From NCBI GenBank assembly GCA_038259825.1, contig JBBSOK010000036.1:1-24240 (forward strand): 24,240 nucleotides of DNA, in the 5' to 3' direction. The stretch comes from JBBSOK01 sp038259825. Its GTDB lineage: Bacteria > Bacteroidota > Bacteroidia > Flavobacteriales > Flavobacteriaceae. Shown piece by piece: positions 1 to 8,334 of this stretch (positions within the stretch are counted from its first letter, which is position 1; every line of letters starts with the position of its first letter). Made by a program: the position numbers and the translations under genes. Below the pieces are notes generated by a model that worked only from the letters and a program-made list of their open reading frames with translations, ran no database searches and was not told the DNA's origin.

Positions 1-1861
1 AAAGATATTCTGCCAAAGCTTTTGCGAGTTCTGTTTTCCCAACGCCTGTTGTTCCTAAGAATAAAAAGCTACCAATTGGTTTTTTTTCATCCTGCAAACC
101 TGCGCGACTCCGGCGAATGGCATCACTTACTGCGATAATTGCTTCTTCTTGGCCAACAACTCTATTGTGAAGTTCATCTTCTAATTTTAACAACTTTTCA
201 CGGTCGGTTTGTAACATTTTGGTAACAGGAATGCCTGTCCATTTTGCTACAACTTCAGCAATGTCTTCTTGTGTAACTTCTTCTTTAATCATTGAAGAAC
301 CACTTTCATTTTCAGCAAGATCTGTTTCCAATTTGCTTAATTTTTCTTGCGCTTCTTTTATTTTTCCGTAGCGCAACTCGGCAACTTTTCCGAAATCGCC
401 ATCACGTTCAGCTCTTTCGGCTTCCAATTTATAATCTTCAATTTCTTTTTTGCTATTTTGAATATTATCTACAACCTCTTTTTCACTCTTCCATTTTGCA
501 TTAAGCTCATTTCTTTCTTCTTTAAAATTTGCCAAATCTGCGGAAATGTTTTTCATTTTAGAATCATCCTTCTCACGCTTTATGGCTTCAAATTCAATTT
601 CAAGCTGCATAATTTTGCGGTCTAAAACATCCAATTCTTCTGGTTTGCTATTAATTTCCATCCTTATTTTTGAAGCAGCTTCATCCATCAAGTCAATTGC
701 TTTATCAGGCAGAAAACGGTTTGTAATATAGCGCTGACTCAATTCCACAGCCGCAATAATAGCTTCATCTTTTATCCGAACTTTGTGGTGCGCTTCATAC
801 TTTTCTTTAATTCCGCGTAAGATTGAAATAGCGCTTTCCGTATCAGGCTCATCAACCACAACTTTTTGAAAGCGACGCTCCAATGCTTTATCTTTTTCAA
901 AATATTTTTGATATTCATCTAAAGTTGTTGCACCAATTGCGCGCAATTCACCTCTTGCTAGAGCAGGTTTTAAAATATTTGCGGCATCCATTGCGCCTTG
1001 TCCGCCACCGGCACCTACAAGCGTGTGAATTTCATCTATAAACAAAACAATATCACCTTCACTTCCTGTAACTTCTTTAATAACAGATTTTAAACGTTCT
1101 TCAAATTCGCCTTTGTACTTTGCGCCAGCAATTAATGCACCCATATCCAAAGAATATACTTCTTTGGACTTTAGATTTTCAGGCACATCTCCATCCACAA
1201 TTCTGTGCGCCAAACCTTCAGCTATAGCTGTTTTTCCTGTCCCAGGTTCGCCTACAAGCATTGGATTGTTTTTAGTTCTTCGAGATAAAATTTGAAGGAT
1301 TCTTCTAATTTCCTCATCCCGACCAATTACGGGGTCCAACTTTCCATCTTTAGCAAGCTGGTTTAAATTTCTAGCGTATTTGTTAAGTGAATTGTACGTT
1401 TCTTCAGCGCTTTGTGATGTGACATTATCGCCGCCTCTTAACTCGCTAATAGCCGCTTTCATAGCCTTTTCGGTAGCGCCTTGATCTTTCAATGTTTGCG
1501 CAATGCTACTTTTTGAGGCTAAAATTGCAAGTAAAAGATGTTCTATTGAAACAAATTCATCGTCCATTTTTTTAGCGATTATACTTGCTTCGTTTAATGT
1601 TTTGTTGGCTTCTCTGGAAAGCATTAAATCCCCTCCCGAAACTTTTGGAAAACTTTCAATTTGCTTGTCCAAAATCTGTTGCAACATTCCAACATTTACA
1701 TTCAATTTTTTTAAGATGAATGGCGTTACATTTTCATCCACTGCAAAAATAGCTTTGAAAATATGCTCATTTTCAATTTGTTGGTTGCCAAAACTTTGTG
1801 CAAGCTGTTGGGCTTGCTGTATGGCCTCTTGGCTTTTTATAGTATAGTTGTTAAAATTCAT
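1..1861 (-). CDS. clpB: ATP-dependent disaggregase ClpB, 5' part (620 codons; 3' end beyond the window)
   Basis: ClpB is a hexameric AAA+ unfoldase that, with DnaK, rescues aggregated proteins in the cytoplasm after heat stress. Read on the minus strand from the ATG at 1861-1859, the frame is open to the left edge and gives 620 residues of a family that is usually about 860 long. Seen in order: an N-terminal Clp repeat domain (about 1-145); the first AAA+ module with Walker A GEPGTGKT at 204-211 and Walker B VLFIDEIH at 272-279; the charged coiled-coil middle domain (about 410-525) that separates ClpB from ClpA and ClpC; and the second Walker A GTTGVGKT at 603-610. The gene diverges from ytxJ. 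A 12-bp perfect inverted repeat lies just before its start codon. I saw no consensus TAnnTTTG promoter box for it. Identity is very secure; only the C-terminal quarter is missing. Confidence 0.97.
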   Translation of the reverse strand, partial: MNFNNYTIKSQEAIQQAQQLAQSFGNQQIENEHIFKAIFAVDENVTPFILKKLNVNVGMLQQILDKQIESFPKVSGGDLMLSREANKTLNEASIIAKKMDDEFVSIEHLLLAILASKSSIAQTLKDQGATEKAMKAAISELRGGDNVTSQSAEETYNSLNKYARNLNQLAKDGKLDPVIGRDEEIRRILQILSRRTKNNPMLVGEPGTGKTAIAEGLAHRIVDGDVPENLKSKEVYSLDMGALIAGAKYKGEFEERLKSVIKEVTGSEGDIVLFIDEIHTLVGAGGGQGAMDAANILKPALARGELRAIGATTLDEYQKYFEKDKALERRFQKVVVDEPDTESAISILRGIKEKYEAHHKVRIKDEAIIAAVELSQRYITNRFLPDKAIDLMDEAASKIRMEINSKPEELDVLDRKIMQLEIEFEAIKREKDDSKMKNISADLANFKEERNELNAKWKSEKEVVDNIQNSKKEIEDYKLEAERAERDGDFGKVAELRYGKIKEAQEKLSKLETDLAENESGSSMIKEEVTQEDIAEVVAKWTGIPVTKMLQTDREKLLKLEDELHNRVVGQEEAIIAVSDAIRRSRAGLQDEKKPIGSFLFLGTTGVGKTELAKALAEYL

Positions 1862-1875
1862 ATTTATATATTTAG

Positions 1876-1914
1876 AAGTATTAATTGCGATTATTTTTTT
1901 TACAATTAATACTT
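1876..1914. repeat. 12-bp perfect inverted repeat before clpB
   Basis: AAGTATTAATTG at 1876-1887 and CAATTAATACTT at 1903-1914 are exact reverse complements separated by 15 bp. The repeat starts 14 bp upstream of the clpB start codon in the clpB-ytxJ divergent gap. It could be an operator for a stress regulator or a leader hairpin. It does not match the CIRCE element (TTAGCACTC-N9-GAGTGCTAA). The region is very AT-rich, which raises the chance of such repeats, but 12 of 12 pairs is notable. Confidence 0.6.
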
Positions 1915-2098
1915 TATTGTGGTTTTTAAATAGAACTTAAAAGTTTTTTTAATGTTCTCTTATACACTTTATTCAAAAGCTAAGCCAATATAAAATAAGG
2001 ACATAATGTCTGCTGAAACCTTTATTAATACAGACATTGTGGCGGTTTTAGAAAAAATTTGTATTTATATGCGCCACTTATGGCTAATTGATTATTTG

Positions 2099-2106
2099 TA
2101 TCTTTG
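2099..2106 (+). promoter_or_regulatory. Candidate -7 box for ytxJ
   Basis: TATCTTTG matches the Bacteroidetes -7 consensus TAnnTTTG and lies 45 bp before the ytxJ start. No TTG sits at the matching -33 position, so only half of the consensus is present. Confidence 0.45.
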
Positions 2107-2151
2107 ATTTCGAAAAATTGAATGAAATAAGAAAATTTTAAAAATAAAATT

Positions 2152-2544
2152 ATGGGAATTTTTGATAAGTTTAAATCTGAAAGGGATATTGTAAAAAAAG
2201 AAATTGTTGAAGTACCGTGGCACGTTTTAAGTAAAATGGAAGATTTGGATGAAGCAGTTGAACAATCGAACTCAAAACCAGTTGTAATCTTCAAACATTC
2301 TACCACTTGCGGAATTAGCAAAATGGTTTTAAGACAGTTTGAAAAGGATTATAATTACGATGCAGATAAAATTGAATTATATTTTTTAGACCTAAAACAG
2401 AATAGAAATATTTCAAATGAAATTGAGTCTCGCTTCTCGGTTCGACACGAAAGTCCGCAGTTATTGGTTGTAAAAAATGGTACAATTGTACATCACGATA
2501 GCCACCAAGGGATTGATGCTGCTCATTTGGCGAAGTTTTTATAA
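2152..2544 (+). CDS. ytxJ: Bacillithiol system redox-active protein YtxJ
   Basis: A 130-residue cytoplasmic protein of the YtxJ family, a small thioredoxin-fold protein named from its co-occurrence with bacillithiol biosynthesis and thought to act as a monothiol bacilliredoxin-like factor. The fold begins near residue 40 with the beta strand KPVVIFKHS; the likely active site is TTCGIS, with a single cysteine followed by Ser rather than a CxxC pair; the segment SPQLLVVKNG near residue 104 is the conserved thioredoxin-fold cis-Pro region. The start ATG at 2152 gives the usual family N-terminus (MGIFDKFK). It stands alone between clpB (divergent) and the RNA helicase gene. Its presence suggests the host uses bacillithiol as its low-molecular-weight thiol, which matters for the persulfide and peroxide genes at the right end of the window. 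That link is inference. Confidence 0.92.
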   Translation: MGIFDKFKSERDIVKKEIVEVPWHVLSKMEDLDEAVEQSNSKPVVIFKHSTTCGISKMVLRQFEKDYNYDADKIELYFLDLKQNRNISNEIESRFSVRHESPQLLVVKNGTIVHHDSHQGIDAAHLAKFL

Positions 2545-2674
2545 AAATTAAGTATTTAATAGAAAATATTTAGTTTTAGTTGAATGAATTTTACACCTTA
2601 CCATTTGAGCTTTCTTAATATTAGAAACTATTATCTGTAGTTAAAAGGCATCTTATAATAAATTATTTCTCAAT

Positions 2675-2704
2675 TTGCTAATTAAATAAAAAACACTACT
2701 TTTG
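2675..2704 (+). promoter_or_regulatory. Consensus Bacteroidetes promoter of the DEAD-box helicase gene
   Basis: TTG at 2675-2677 and TACTTTTG at 2697-2704 are separated by exactly 19 bp, a full match to the Bacteroidetes primary sigma consensus TTG-N19-TAnnTTTG. Transcription should start near 2710, leaving a leader of about 100 nt before the ATG at 2813. Confidence 0.85.
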
Positions 2705-2709
2705 CGCCT

Positions 2710-2812
2710 TGAAAAAAATCCTCAGGGTGAGGAATGGTGTTGAAAGAAGTCGTGAGTTTTAATTGTCCCGAATTCGCTTCCTAACAGCACGTTGACAATA
2801 AAAATAAAGTAA
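2710..2812 (+). promoter_or_regulatory. Long structured leader of the RNA helicase mRNA
   Basis: About 100 nt lie between the predicted transcription start and the helicase ATG, long for this window. Near the 5' end TCCTCA (2719-2724) can pair with TGAGGA (2728-2733) around a GGG loop. The rest is unusually GC-balanced compared with neighbouring gaps. Cold-shock and helicase mRNAs often carry regulatory leaders, so a control role is plausible but unproven. Confidence 0.45.
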
Positions 2813-4738
2813 ATGACTAAATTTAAAGATTTAGGTCTTGAAGAAAATATTCTTAAGGCCATTACCGATATGGGCTTTGAAACCCCATCTGAAGTTCAAG
2901 AAAAAGCAATCCCAATTTTATTAGAAAGCGATACAGATATGGTAGCGCTTGCACAAACCGGAACAGGAAAAACAGCTGCGTTCGGTTTTCCAATGCTTCA
3001 AAAAATTGATGTCGAAAGCCGCACAACGCAAGGTTTAATCCTTTCGCCAACACGTGAGCTTTGCCTTCAAATTACCAATGAAATTAATACCTACGGTAAA
3101 TATTACAAAGGTTTAAACGTTACCGCAATTTACGGTGGGGCTAGCATTACAGACCAAGCAAGACAGATTAAAAAAGGTTCGCAGATTATTGTTGCCACGC
3201 CTGGTCGTATGAAAGATATGATTGGTAGACGAATGATCGATATTTCAAAAATTGATTATTGCGTGCTTGATGAAGCTGATGAGATGCTGAACATGGGTTT
3301 CTTTGAAGACATAACAGAAATACTTTCACACTCTCCAAAAGAAAAAAGTACGTGGCTTTTTAGCGCAACGATGCCAAAAGAGGTTTCGGTTATCGCGCAA
3401 AAATTCATGAATAATCCGGTAGAAATTACTGTTGGATCAAAAAACATGGGAACAGATAATGTTTCACACGAATATTATTTAGTAAACGCAAGAGATAGAT
3501 ACAACGCTTTAAAGCGTTTGGCAGATGCAAATCCAGATATATTTTCTGTAATATTCTGTCGTACAAAACGTGATACACAGAAAGTTGCCGAGCAATTAAT
3601 TGAAGATGGTTATAATGCAGCAGCTATTCACGGTGATCTAAGCCAAAATCAGCGTGATATTGTAATGAAGTCTTTCAGAAATAGGCAAATACAAATGCTT
3701 GTTGCTACAGATGTTGCCGCTCGTGGTATAGATGTAGACGATATTACACACGTAATAAATTACCAATTACCAGACGAAATTGAAATTTACACACACCGAA
3801 GTGGCCGTACAGGTCGTGCCGGGAAAAAAGGAGTTTCAATGGTAATTGTTTCGAAAAGTGAAGTAAGAAAAATTCACAGTATCGAAAAGAAAATTCAGCA
3901 AAAATTTGAAGCAAAGGAAATTCCTGATGGAATGGAAATTTGCGAAAAGCAATTGCTTCACTTGGCTACAAGCATCAAGGAAACTACTGTAAATCACGAA
4001 ATTGACAGATATCTTCCACAAATTGAAGAAGTTCTTGAAGGTTTTTCAAAAGAAGATTTGATAAAAAAAGTGTTTTCAGTCGAATTTACGCGTTTCTTCA
4101 ATTATTACAAAAATTCAAAAGATTTAAATGTTTCTCCGGGAAATCAGAAATTTACTGATTCAAAAGATAGCACGCGTTTCTTTTTAAACGTTGGAACTAA
4201 AGACGATTTCGATTGGATGACTCTGAAAGATTTCTTACGCGATTTATTAAACTTAGGAAAAGACGATGTTTATAAGGTTGATGTAAAAGATAGTTTTTCA
4301 TTTTTTAATACAGACGACACTCATAAAGACCTTGTAATAGCTGCTTTCGAAGATTTCAAATTAGAAGGTAGACATGTAAATGTTGAAATAAGTACCGATA
4401 CTGGAAGAAGCAGCAGTGGACGCAGTAGTGGTAGAAGCAGAGGCGGAAGCGACAGAGGCGGAAGAAGCGGCGGTCGTAGTAGTGGCGGTGGCAGAGACAG
4501 AGGAGATAGAAAAGAACATAGAAAAGGTGGTTCCGGAGATTCTGGAGGAAATTCTGGCTTTAAAAAGCGTGAAAGAAGTTCTAGCAGTAGTTCAGACGAA
4601 GGCTCTGGTTTTAAAAAACGTGAAGGCGGCAAAAGTTTCAGCGGTGGCGATAAACCAGCATTTGCAGGTAAAAGCCGAAGAAGAAGTGATAAACCATCTT
4701 CTGAAGGTACTGGAGGTAGACGAAGAAGAAAAGGCTAG
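2813..4738 (+). CDS. DEAD-box RNA helicase (DeaD/CsdA type) with DbpA-like RNA-binding domain and RGG-like tail
   Basis: A 641-residue ATP-dependent RNA helicase for remodelling rRNA and structured mRNA, often cold-induced. All core motifs are visible: Q motif around residues 4-33, motif I AQTGTGKT 47-54, PTREL 79-83, TPGR 129-132, DEAD 153-156, SAT 184-186, ATDVAARGID 298-307 and HRSGRTGR 328-335. After a linker comes a DbpA-type RNA-recognition fold at about 453-527. The last 110 residues (530-641) are low complexity, rich in Arg, Gly and Ser with RGG/SGR runs and two FKKRE segments; such tails bind RNA unspecifically and may favour condensates. The gene has a full consensus promoter, a long leader and its own terminator, so it is monocistronic. 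The repeated codons in the tail also create long open frames in other phases, which are not genes. Confidence 0.95.
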   Translation: MTKFKDLGLEENILKAITDMGFETPSEVQEKAIPILLESDTDMVALAQTGTGKTAAFGFPMLQKIDVESRTTQGLILSPTRELCLQITNEINTYGKYYKGLNVTAIYGGASITDQARQIKKGSQIIVATPGRMKDMIGRRMIDISKIDYCVLDEADEMLNMGFFEDITEILSHSPKEKSTWLFSATMPKEVSVIAQKFMNNPVEITVGSKNMGTDNVSHEYYLVNARDRYNALKRLADANPDIFSVIFCRTKRDTQKVAEQLIEDGYNAAAIHGDLSQNQRDIVMKSFRNRQIQMLVATDVAARGIDVDDITHVINYQLPDEIEIYTHRSGRTGRAGKKGVSMVIVSKSEVRKIHSIEKKIQQKFEAKEIPDGMEICEKQLLHLATSIKETTVNHEIDRYLPQIEEVLEGFSKEDLIKKVFSVEFTRFFNYYKNSKDLNVSPGNQKFTDSKDSTRFFLNVGTKDDFDWMTLKDFLRDLLNLGKDDVYKVDVKDSFSFFNTDDTHKDLVIAAFEDFKLEGRHVNVEISTDTGRSSSGRSSGRSRGGSDRGGRSGGRSSGGGRDRGDRKEHRKGGSGDSGGNSGFKKRERSSSSSSDEGSGFKKREGGKSFSGGDKPAFAGKSRRRSDKPSSEGTGGRRRRKG

Positions 4739-4826
4739 GCAATTATCAAAAAAATATTGCTAAAGTCGAAATTAATAGACTCGCATAATTTTTTGGCACG
4801 GTTTTAAAGACTATAATTAAATTATT

Positions 4827-4853
4827 AAAAGCCTCTTGACTGAGGCTTTTTTT
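4827..4853 (+). terminator. Rho-independent terminator after the RNA helicase
   Basis: AAAAGCCTC (4827-4835) pairs perfectly with GAGGCTTTT (4842-4850) around the loop TTGACT, followed by a T run to 4853. Confidence 0.9.
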
Positions 4854-4998
4854 GAGCCTAAAATTTATATATTATTAAATAAAAGCCAAAAGAAAATTTA
4901 AATATAAGTGACAATTAGACTTTTACTTATATTGCAAATTATATTTTGATTTCATAAAAAAGTCGATAATTCACAATATTTATATATGCCAATTTAAT

Positions 4999-5760
4999 AT
5001 GAAGCACTTTTTATTTTTCTTCTTATTTATTATTTCAACAGCTTCAATTTTTGCGCAGGACAAAGAAATTGTTGTTGGTAAAGTTTTAAATGACGCTACA
5101 GACGGTGCTTTGGAAAATGTAAACATCGTAAATTTGAATAAGGTAATTGGAACATCTTCAAATGAAGATGGTAGTTTTAAAATTGCTGCTGCGGTAAATG
5201 ACACTTTATATTTTTCATATTTAGGCTTTAAAAGTATTAGGGTAAGAGTAACAAACGACTGGTTAAAATTTGGAGATATTAAAGTAAAAATGACTGAATT
5301 AGGTATTGCCTTAGAAGAAGTTATTTTAAGACCAGTCCAACTTACAGGTTATGTTGAAGTTGATGCTAAAACAATACCTATTTACGACGATTACAGATAT
5401 AGGATTTCAGGATTAAGTTCGGGCTATGAGGGTGGAAGCACACAGCCTGGGGCCATAAGTAAGGTTTTGGGATCAATTTTTAATCCGGCGGATTTCCTTT
5501 ATAATGTTTTCGGCAAGCAGCCGAGGCAAATGAAGAAGTTAAGGCAAATGAAGGACGATGACGAAATTAGAAACTTGCTACAAACCAAATACGATCGTGA
5601 AACGCTAATGGCAGTATTACAATTGGAAAAAGTAGATATCGATGAAATTTTGAATAAATGTAGTTACTCCAAAGAATTTGTAAAAACAGCAAATGATCTT
5701 CAAATTCTTGACGCGATAAGCGGTTGTTATGAAGAATATAAGGTTTTGAATAGAAAGTAA
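4999..5760 (+). CDS. Exported carboxypeptidase-regulatory-like domain protein
   Basis: A 253-residue protein with a clear signal peptide (hydrophobic FLFFFLFIISTASIF, cleavage after the AQ near residue 20). Residues about 23-105 look like the carboxypeptidase D regulatory-like beta-sandwich common in Bacteroidetes: GKVLNDATDGALENVNI, then GTSSNEDGSFKI and YFSYLGFKS. In SusC-like receptors this domain sits before the plug, but here it is followed by about 150 residues with no barrel, so the protein is probably periplasmic or outer-membrane attached with unknown role. The C-terminal half is helical, charged and contains the repeated RQMK. It has no operon partners and is followed 36 bp later by the aldehyde dehydrogenase gene. 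Function is not assigned beyond the domain. Confidence 0.8.
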   Translation: MKHFLFFFLFIISTASIFAQDKEIVVGKVLNDATDGALENVNIVNLNKVIGTSSNEDGSFKIAAAVNDTLYFSYLGFKSIRVRVTNDWLKFGDIKVKMTELGIALEEVILRPVQLTGYVEVDAKTIPIYDDYRYRISGLSSGYEGGSTQPGAISKVLGSIFNPADFLYNVFGKQPRQMKKLRQMKDDDEIRNLLQTKYDRETLMAVLQLEKVDIDEILNKCSYSKEFVKTANDLQILDAISGCYEEYKVLNRK

Positions 5761-5796
5761 AACTTAAATTCTTATAATAAATACAACTTCTCTTCA

Positions 5797-7158
5797 ATGG
5801 AAAAAATAGTTGAAAATCAGAGAGCCTTCTTTAATTCAGGACAAAGTAATCTGATAGATTTCAGAAAAAAGCAGCTAAAAAAATTAAAATCAGTTCTCCA
5901 ACAAAATGAAGACTTATTAAACAAGGCAATCTATTCAGATTTTAAAAAATCTGAGTTTGATACGTATGTTACAGAACTCGCTTTGTTATATAAAGATATT
6001 GATGAAGCAATTAAAAAATTGGGAAGCTGGGCAAAACGAAAAAAAGTTAGTACTAATCTATTTAATTTTCCCGCGAAAAGTTACATAATCCCAGAACCTT
6101 TGGGCGTTTGTTTAATTATTGGTGCTTGGAATTACCCATATCAACTTTCTATAGCGCCTTCAATTGCTGCAATTGCTGCTGGAAATACCGTTATTTTAAA
6201 GCCAAGCGAAATACCGTCTGCCACTTCAAAAATAATGGCAATGCTTATTTCTGAAAATTTCGACCCTAATTTCTTTGCAGTTGTTGAAGGCGGTAAAGAA
6301 GAAACAACCCAGTTGCTAAAGCAAAAATTTGATAAAATATTCTTTACTGGAAGTACTAAAATAGGGCAAATTGTATATGAAGCAGCAGCAAAAAATCTAA
6401 CTCCAGTAACGTTAGAGTTAGGTGGAAAGAGCCCAGCATTTATAACAGAAAATTGCAATCTTGAAATTAGTGTAAAACGTTTAATTTGGGGAAAGTTTCT
6501 AAATGCAGGGCAAACGTGTATTGCACCAGATTATGTTATGGTTCACAAATCCATTAAAGAAAAATTTCTTCAAATGGCAAAAGATGAAGTTATTAAAGAG
6601 CGTTTTGCTTTTGAAAACGATAATTACGTTCAAATTATAAATGAAGATAATTTTGAAAGATTGGAAAAGCTTCTTGTAAAAGAAAAAATCTATTTTGGAG
6701 GAGGCCTCGATAAAGAAAATAGATTTTTTGAGCCAACTATAATGCGGAATGTTAGTTTTGAGGATGCTGTAATGCAAGAAGAAATTTTTGGACCAATTTT
6801 ACCTGTTATTACATATGAAAATATTGATGACGCAATTAGGCAAGTAAATGAGTTGCCAAAACCGCTCTCGTGCTATGTTTTTACAAAGGATAAAGAGATA
6901 AAGAATAAAATATTGTCCAAAATTTCCTTTGGTGGTGGTGCTGTAAATGACACTGTTATGCATATTGCTAACCCAAATTTACCTTTTGGCGGCGTAGGTA
7001 AAAGCGGTATTGGAAATTATCACGGTAAGGCAGGCTTCTCAGCATTTAGCCATTATAAAAGTGTTTTGCAAAAATATACTTGGTTTGAGCCCTCGCTAAA
7101 ATATTTTCCGCGTAGTGCAAGTAAGTTAAAATGGATTAAAAGATTAATTAAGCTCTAA
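5797..7158 (+). CDS. Aldehyde dehydrogenase, ALDH3-like class
   Basis: A 453-residue NAD(P)-dependent aldehyde dehydrogenase that oxidises aldehydes to carboxylic acids in the cytoplasm. Its length matches the short ALDH3 class (about 450-460) rather than the 500-residue classes. Visible: the Rossmann segment PLGVCLIIGAWNYP (101-114) with conserved Asn112, LKPSE (134-138), FTGSTKIG (183-190), general base Glu207 in LELGG, catalytic Cys241 in GQTCIAPDY, EEIFGP in the second half, and the C-terminal PFGGVGKSGIGNYHGKAGF typical of class 3. Substrate cannot be read from sequence; fatty or aromatic aldehydes are usual for the class. The start at 5797 gives the expected N-terminal helix. No terminator is evident downstream. 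Confidence 0.92.
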   Translation: MEKIVENQRAFFNSGQSNLIDFRKKQLKKLKSVLQQNEDLLNKAIYSDFKKSEFDTYVTELALLYKDIDEAIKKLGSWAKRKKVSTNLFNFPAKSYIIPEPLGVCLIIGAWNYPYQLSIAPSIAAIAAGNTVILKPSEIPSATSKIMAMLISENFDPNFFAVVEGGKEETTQLLKQKFDKIFFTGSTKIGQIVYEAAAKNLTPVTLELGGKSPAFITENCNLEISVKRLIWGKFLNAGQTCIAPDYVMVHKSIKEKFLQMAKDEVIKERFAFENDNYVQIINEDNFERLEKLLVKEKIYFGGGLDKENRFFEPTIMRNVSFEDAVMQEEIFGPILPVITYENIDDAIRQVNELPKPLSCYVFTKDKEIKNKILSKISFGGGAVNDTVMHIANPNLPFGGVGKSGIGNYHGKAGFSAFSHYKSVLQKYTWFEPSLKYFPRSASKLKWIKRLIKL

Positions 7159-7209
7159 TTATTTTCAAATTATTAAAATTTGCATTTTCTCAAATTATAT
7201 TTTTTTATA

Positions 7210-7217
7210 TAGATTTG
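7210..7217 (+). promoter_or_regulatory. Candidate -7 box for the small exported protein gene
   Basis: TAGATTTG matches TAnnTTTG. Transcription would begin near 7222, so an ATG at 7228 would be almost leaderless while the ATG at 7258 has a normal leader; this supports the later start. No TTG at the matching -33 position. Confidence 0.45.
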
Positions 7218-7257
7218 CAGACTTGCTTTGCCTTCTTACTTATATAAAAATTTAAAA

Positions 7258-7770
7258 ATGAAAATATTTATAACCATTTGTTTTATTCTTTTTTGTAGTC
7301 TACAAACTGCTGCGCAAAATATCACTGTATCACAATTGTCAAAGTTGGGAGAAGGTAGTATTGCCGAAGTACAAGAAAATCTTACTAAAAATAATTGGTT
7401 TTTCTATAATGCTGAAGATGAGACAGAAAATAAATTTGGTAATGCGAAATTTGTATTTGATGTTCCAAATTTCAATCCGAAGGAAGCTCTTGGCAAATAT
7501 TTTATAACCTATTATTATTCAACTAATCTAGGATCTAGTGCTATAGACATTATTTTTAAACATACACCATTATATGATAGTCTTAATAAACAGATGGAAA
7601 CTTTAGGTTATAAACTGAAAGATTCTAAAACAAAAGATGGGAATATTATTAAGATTTATAAACACAGAGGAAATATTATTGAAGTAACAATTCCACCAAA
7701 TTTTGAAGGTTTAAATGTTTATAAATTTCTATTCACATCCAAATCTTCTTATAAAAAACTTTCGAATTAA
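7258..7770 (+). CDS. Small exported protein of unknown function
   Basis: A 170-residue protein starting with a signal peptide (MKIFITICFILF, then a cleavage region ending TAAQ). I chose ATG 7258 over the in-frame ATG 7228 because the ten extra residues (MPSYLYKNLK) would place a polar stretch before the signal peptide and because a -7 box at 7210-7217 fits the later start. The mature part is a mixed alpha/beta protein of about 150 residues without cysteines or recognisable catalytic motifs; aromatic and lysine-rich segments suggest a periplasmic or surface domain. I do not recognise a family. It is convergent with rlmH, and the two stop codons share the four bases TTAA at 7767-7770. Confidence 0.75.
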   Translation: MKIFITICFILFCSLQTAAQNITVSQLSKLGEGSIAEVQENLTKNNWFFYNAEDETENKFGNAKFVFDVPNFNPKEALGKYFITYYYSTNLGSSAIDIIFKHTPLYDSLNKQMETLGYKLKDSKTKDGNIIKIYKHRGNIIEVTIPPNFEGLNVYKFLFTSKSSYKKLSN

Positions 7771-8240
7771 CGGTGGTGGTATGGCTCATTTCTTAAAATA
7801 GTAAAGCCTCTGTACAGTTGTTCAATAAAAAATAGGCGCACCATTTGATGGGAAAACGTCATTGTAGATAAAGCAACTTTTCCATCTGCTCTTTGGTAAA
7901 TTTCTTCACTAAATCCGTAAGGACCACCAATAACAAAAGTTAGATTTTTTAAACCGCTATTCATTTTTTTCTGAAGATAAACTGAAAAAGCAACGGATGT
8001 ATAATTTTTGCCCTTTTCATCTAATAAAATTAATTGATCTGTAGCAGTTACTCTTTTGAGTATTTCCGAGCCTTCAGCTTCTTTCTGTAATTTTTCGGAA
8101 AGATTTTTTACATTTTTAATATCTGCAATAATTTCAAAATTAAAAGGAATATAAAAACCCAGTCTTTTTATGTAATCATCCATCACCTCTTGTAAATGGT
8201 TGTTATCTGTTTTCCCTATAGCTAAAAGAGTTATCTTCAT
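7767..8240 (-). CDS. rlmH: 23S rRNA pseudouridine-1915 N3-methyltransferase RlmH
   Basis: RlmH is a small SPOUT-class enzyme that methylates pseudouridine 1915 in helix 69 of 23S rRNA on assembled ribosomes, using SAM. The 157-residue product has the family length and hallmarks: the N-terminal MKITLLAIGK, LILLDEKGK in the middle, the SAM-knot segment FVIGGPYGF, ALSTMTFSHQMVRLFFIEQLYRGF, and the invariant C-terminal end PYHHR. The complete C-terminal end shows that the 4-bp stop overlap with the convergent exported-protein gene does not truncate it. A -7 box lies just upstream on the same strand. Confidence 0.97.
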   Translation of the reverse strand: MKITLLAIGKTDNNHLQEVMDDYIKRLGFYIPFNFEIIADIKNVKNLSEKLQKEAEGSEILKRVTATDQLILLDEKGKNYTSVAFSVYLQKKMNSGLKNLTFVIGGPYGFSEEIYQRADGKVALSTMTFSHQMVRLFFIEQLYRGFTILRNEPYHHR

Positions 8241-8252
8241 TATTCAAAAATA

Positions 8253-8260
8253 CAAAGATA
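8253..8260 (-). promoter_or_regulatory. Candidate -7 box for rlmH
   Basis: On the minus strand TATCTTTG (8260 to 8253) matches TAnnTTTG 13 bp before the rlmH start; a second match, TATTTTTG, abuts it at 8252-8245. Neither has TTG at the ideal spacing. The leader would be extremely short. Confidence 0.35.
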
Positions 8261-8334
8261 TTTGAGTAACGGTGGTAGATGTATTGGTATGCTTCAAAAA
8301 ATTTCAACTATTTTAGCAAATTATTAATGTAATT

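Noticed and set aside
292..1847. Several plus-strand open frames of 60-114 codons in the first 1.9 kb
   Set aside because: They are antisense to clpB, whose minus-strand frame is continuous and fully recognisable.
1876..1914. CIRCE heat-shock operator before clpB
   Set aside because: The arms do not match TTAGCACTC/GAGTGCTAA and the spacer is 15 rather than 9 bp; kept only as an unnamed inverted repeat.
4416..4763. Plus-strand 115-codon frame rich in Val, Ala and Glu, and a minus-strand 103-codon Pro/Leu/Ser frame (4321-4632)
   Set aside because: Both are out-of-phase readings of the repetitive Arg/Gly/Ser tail of the RNA helicase.
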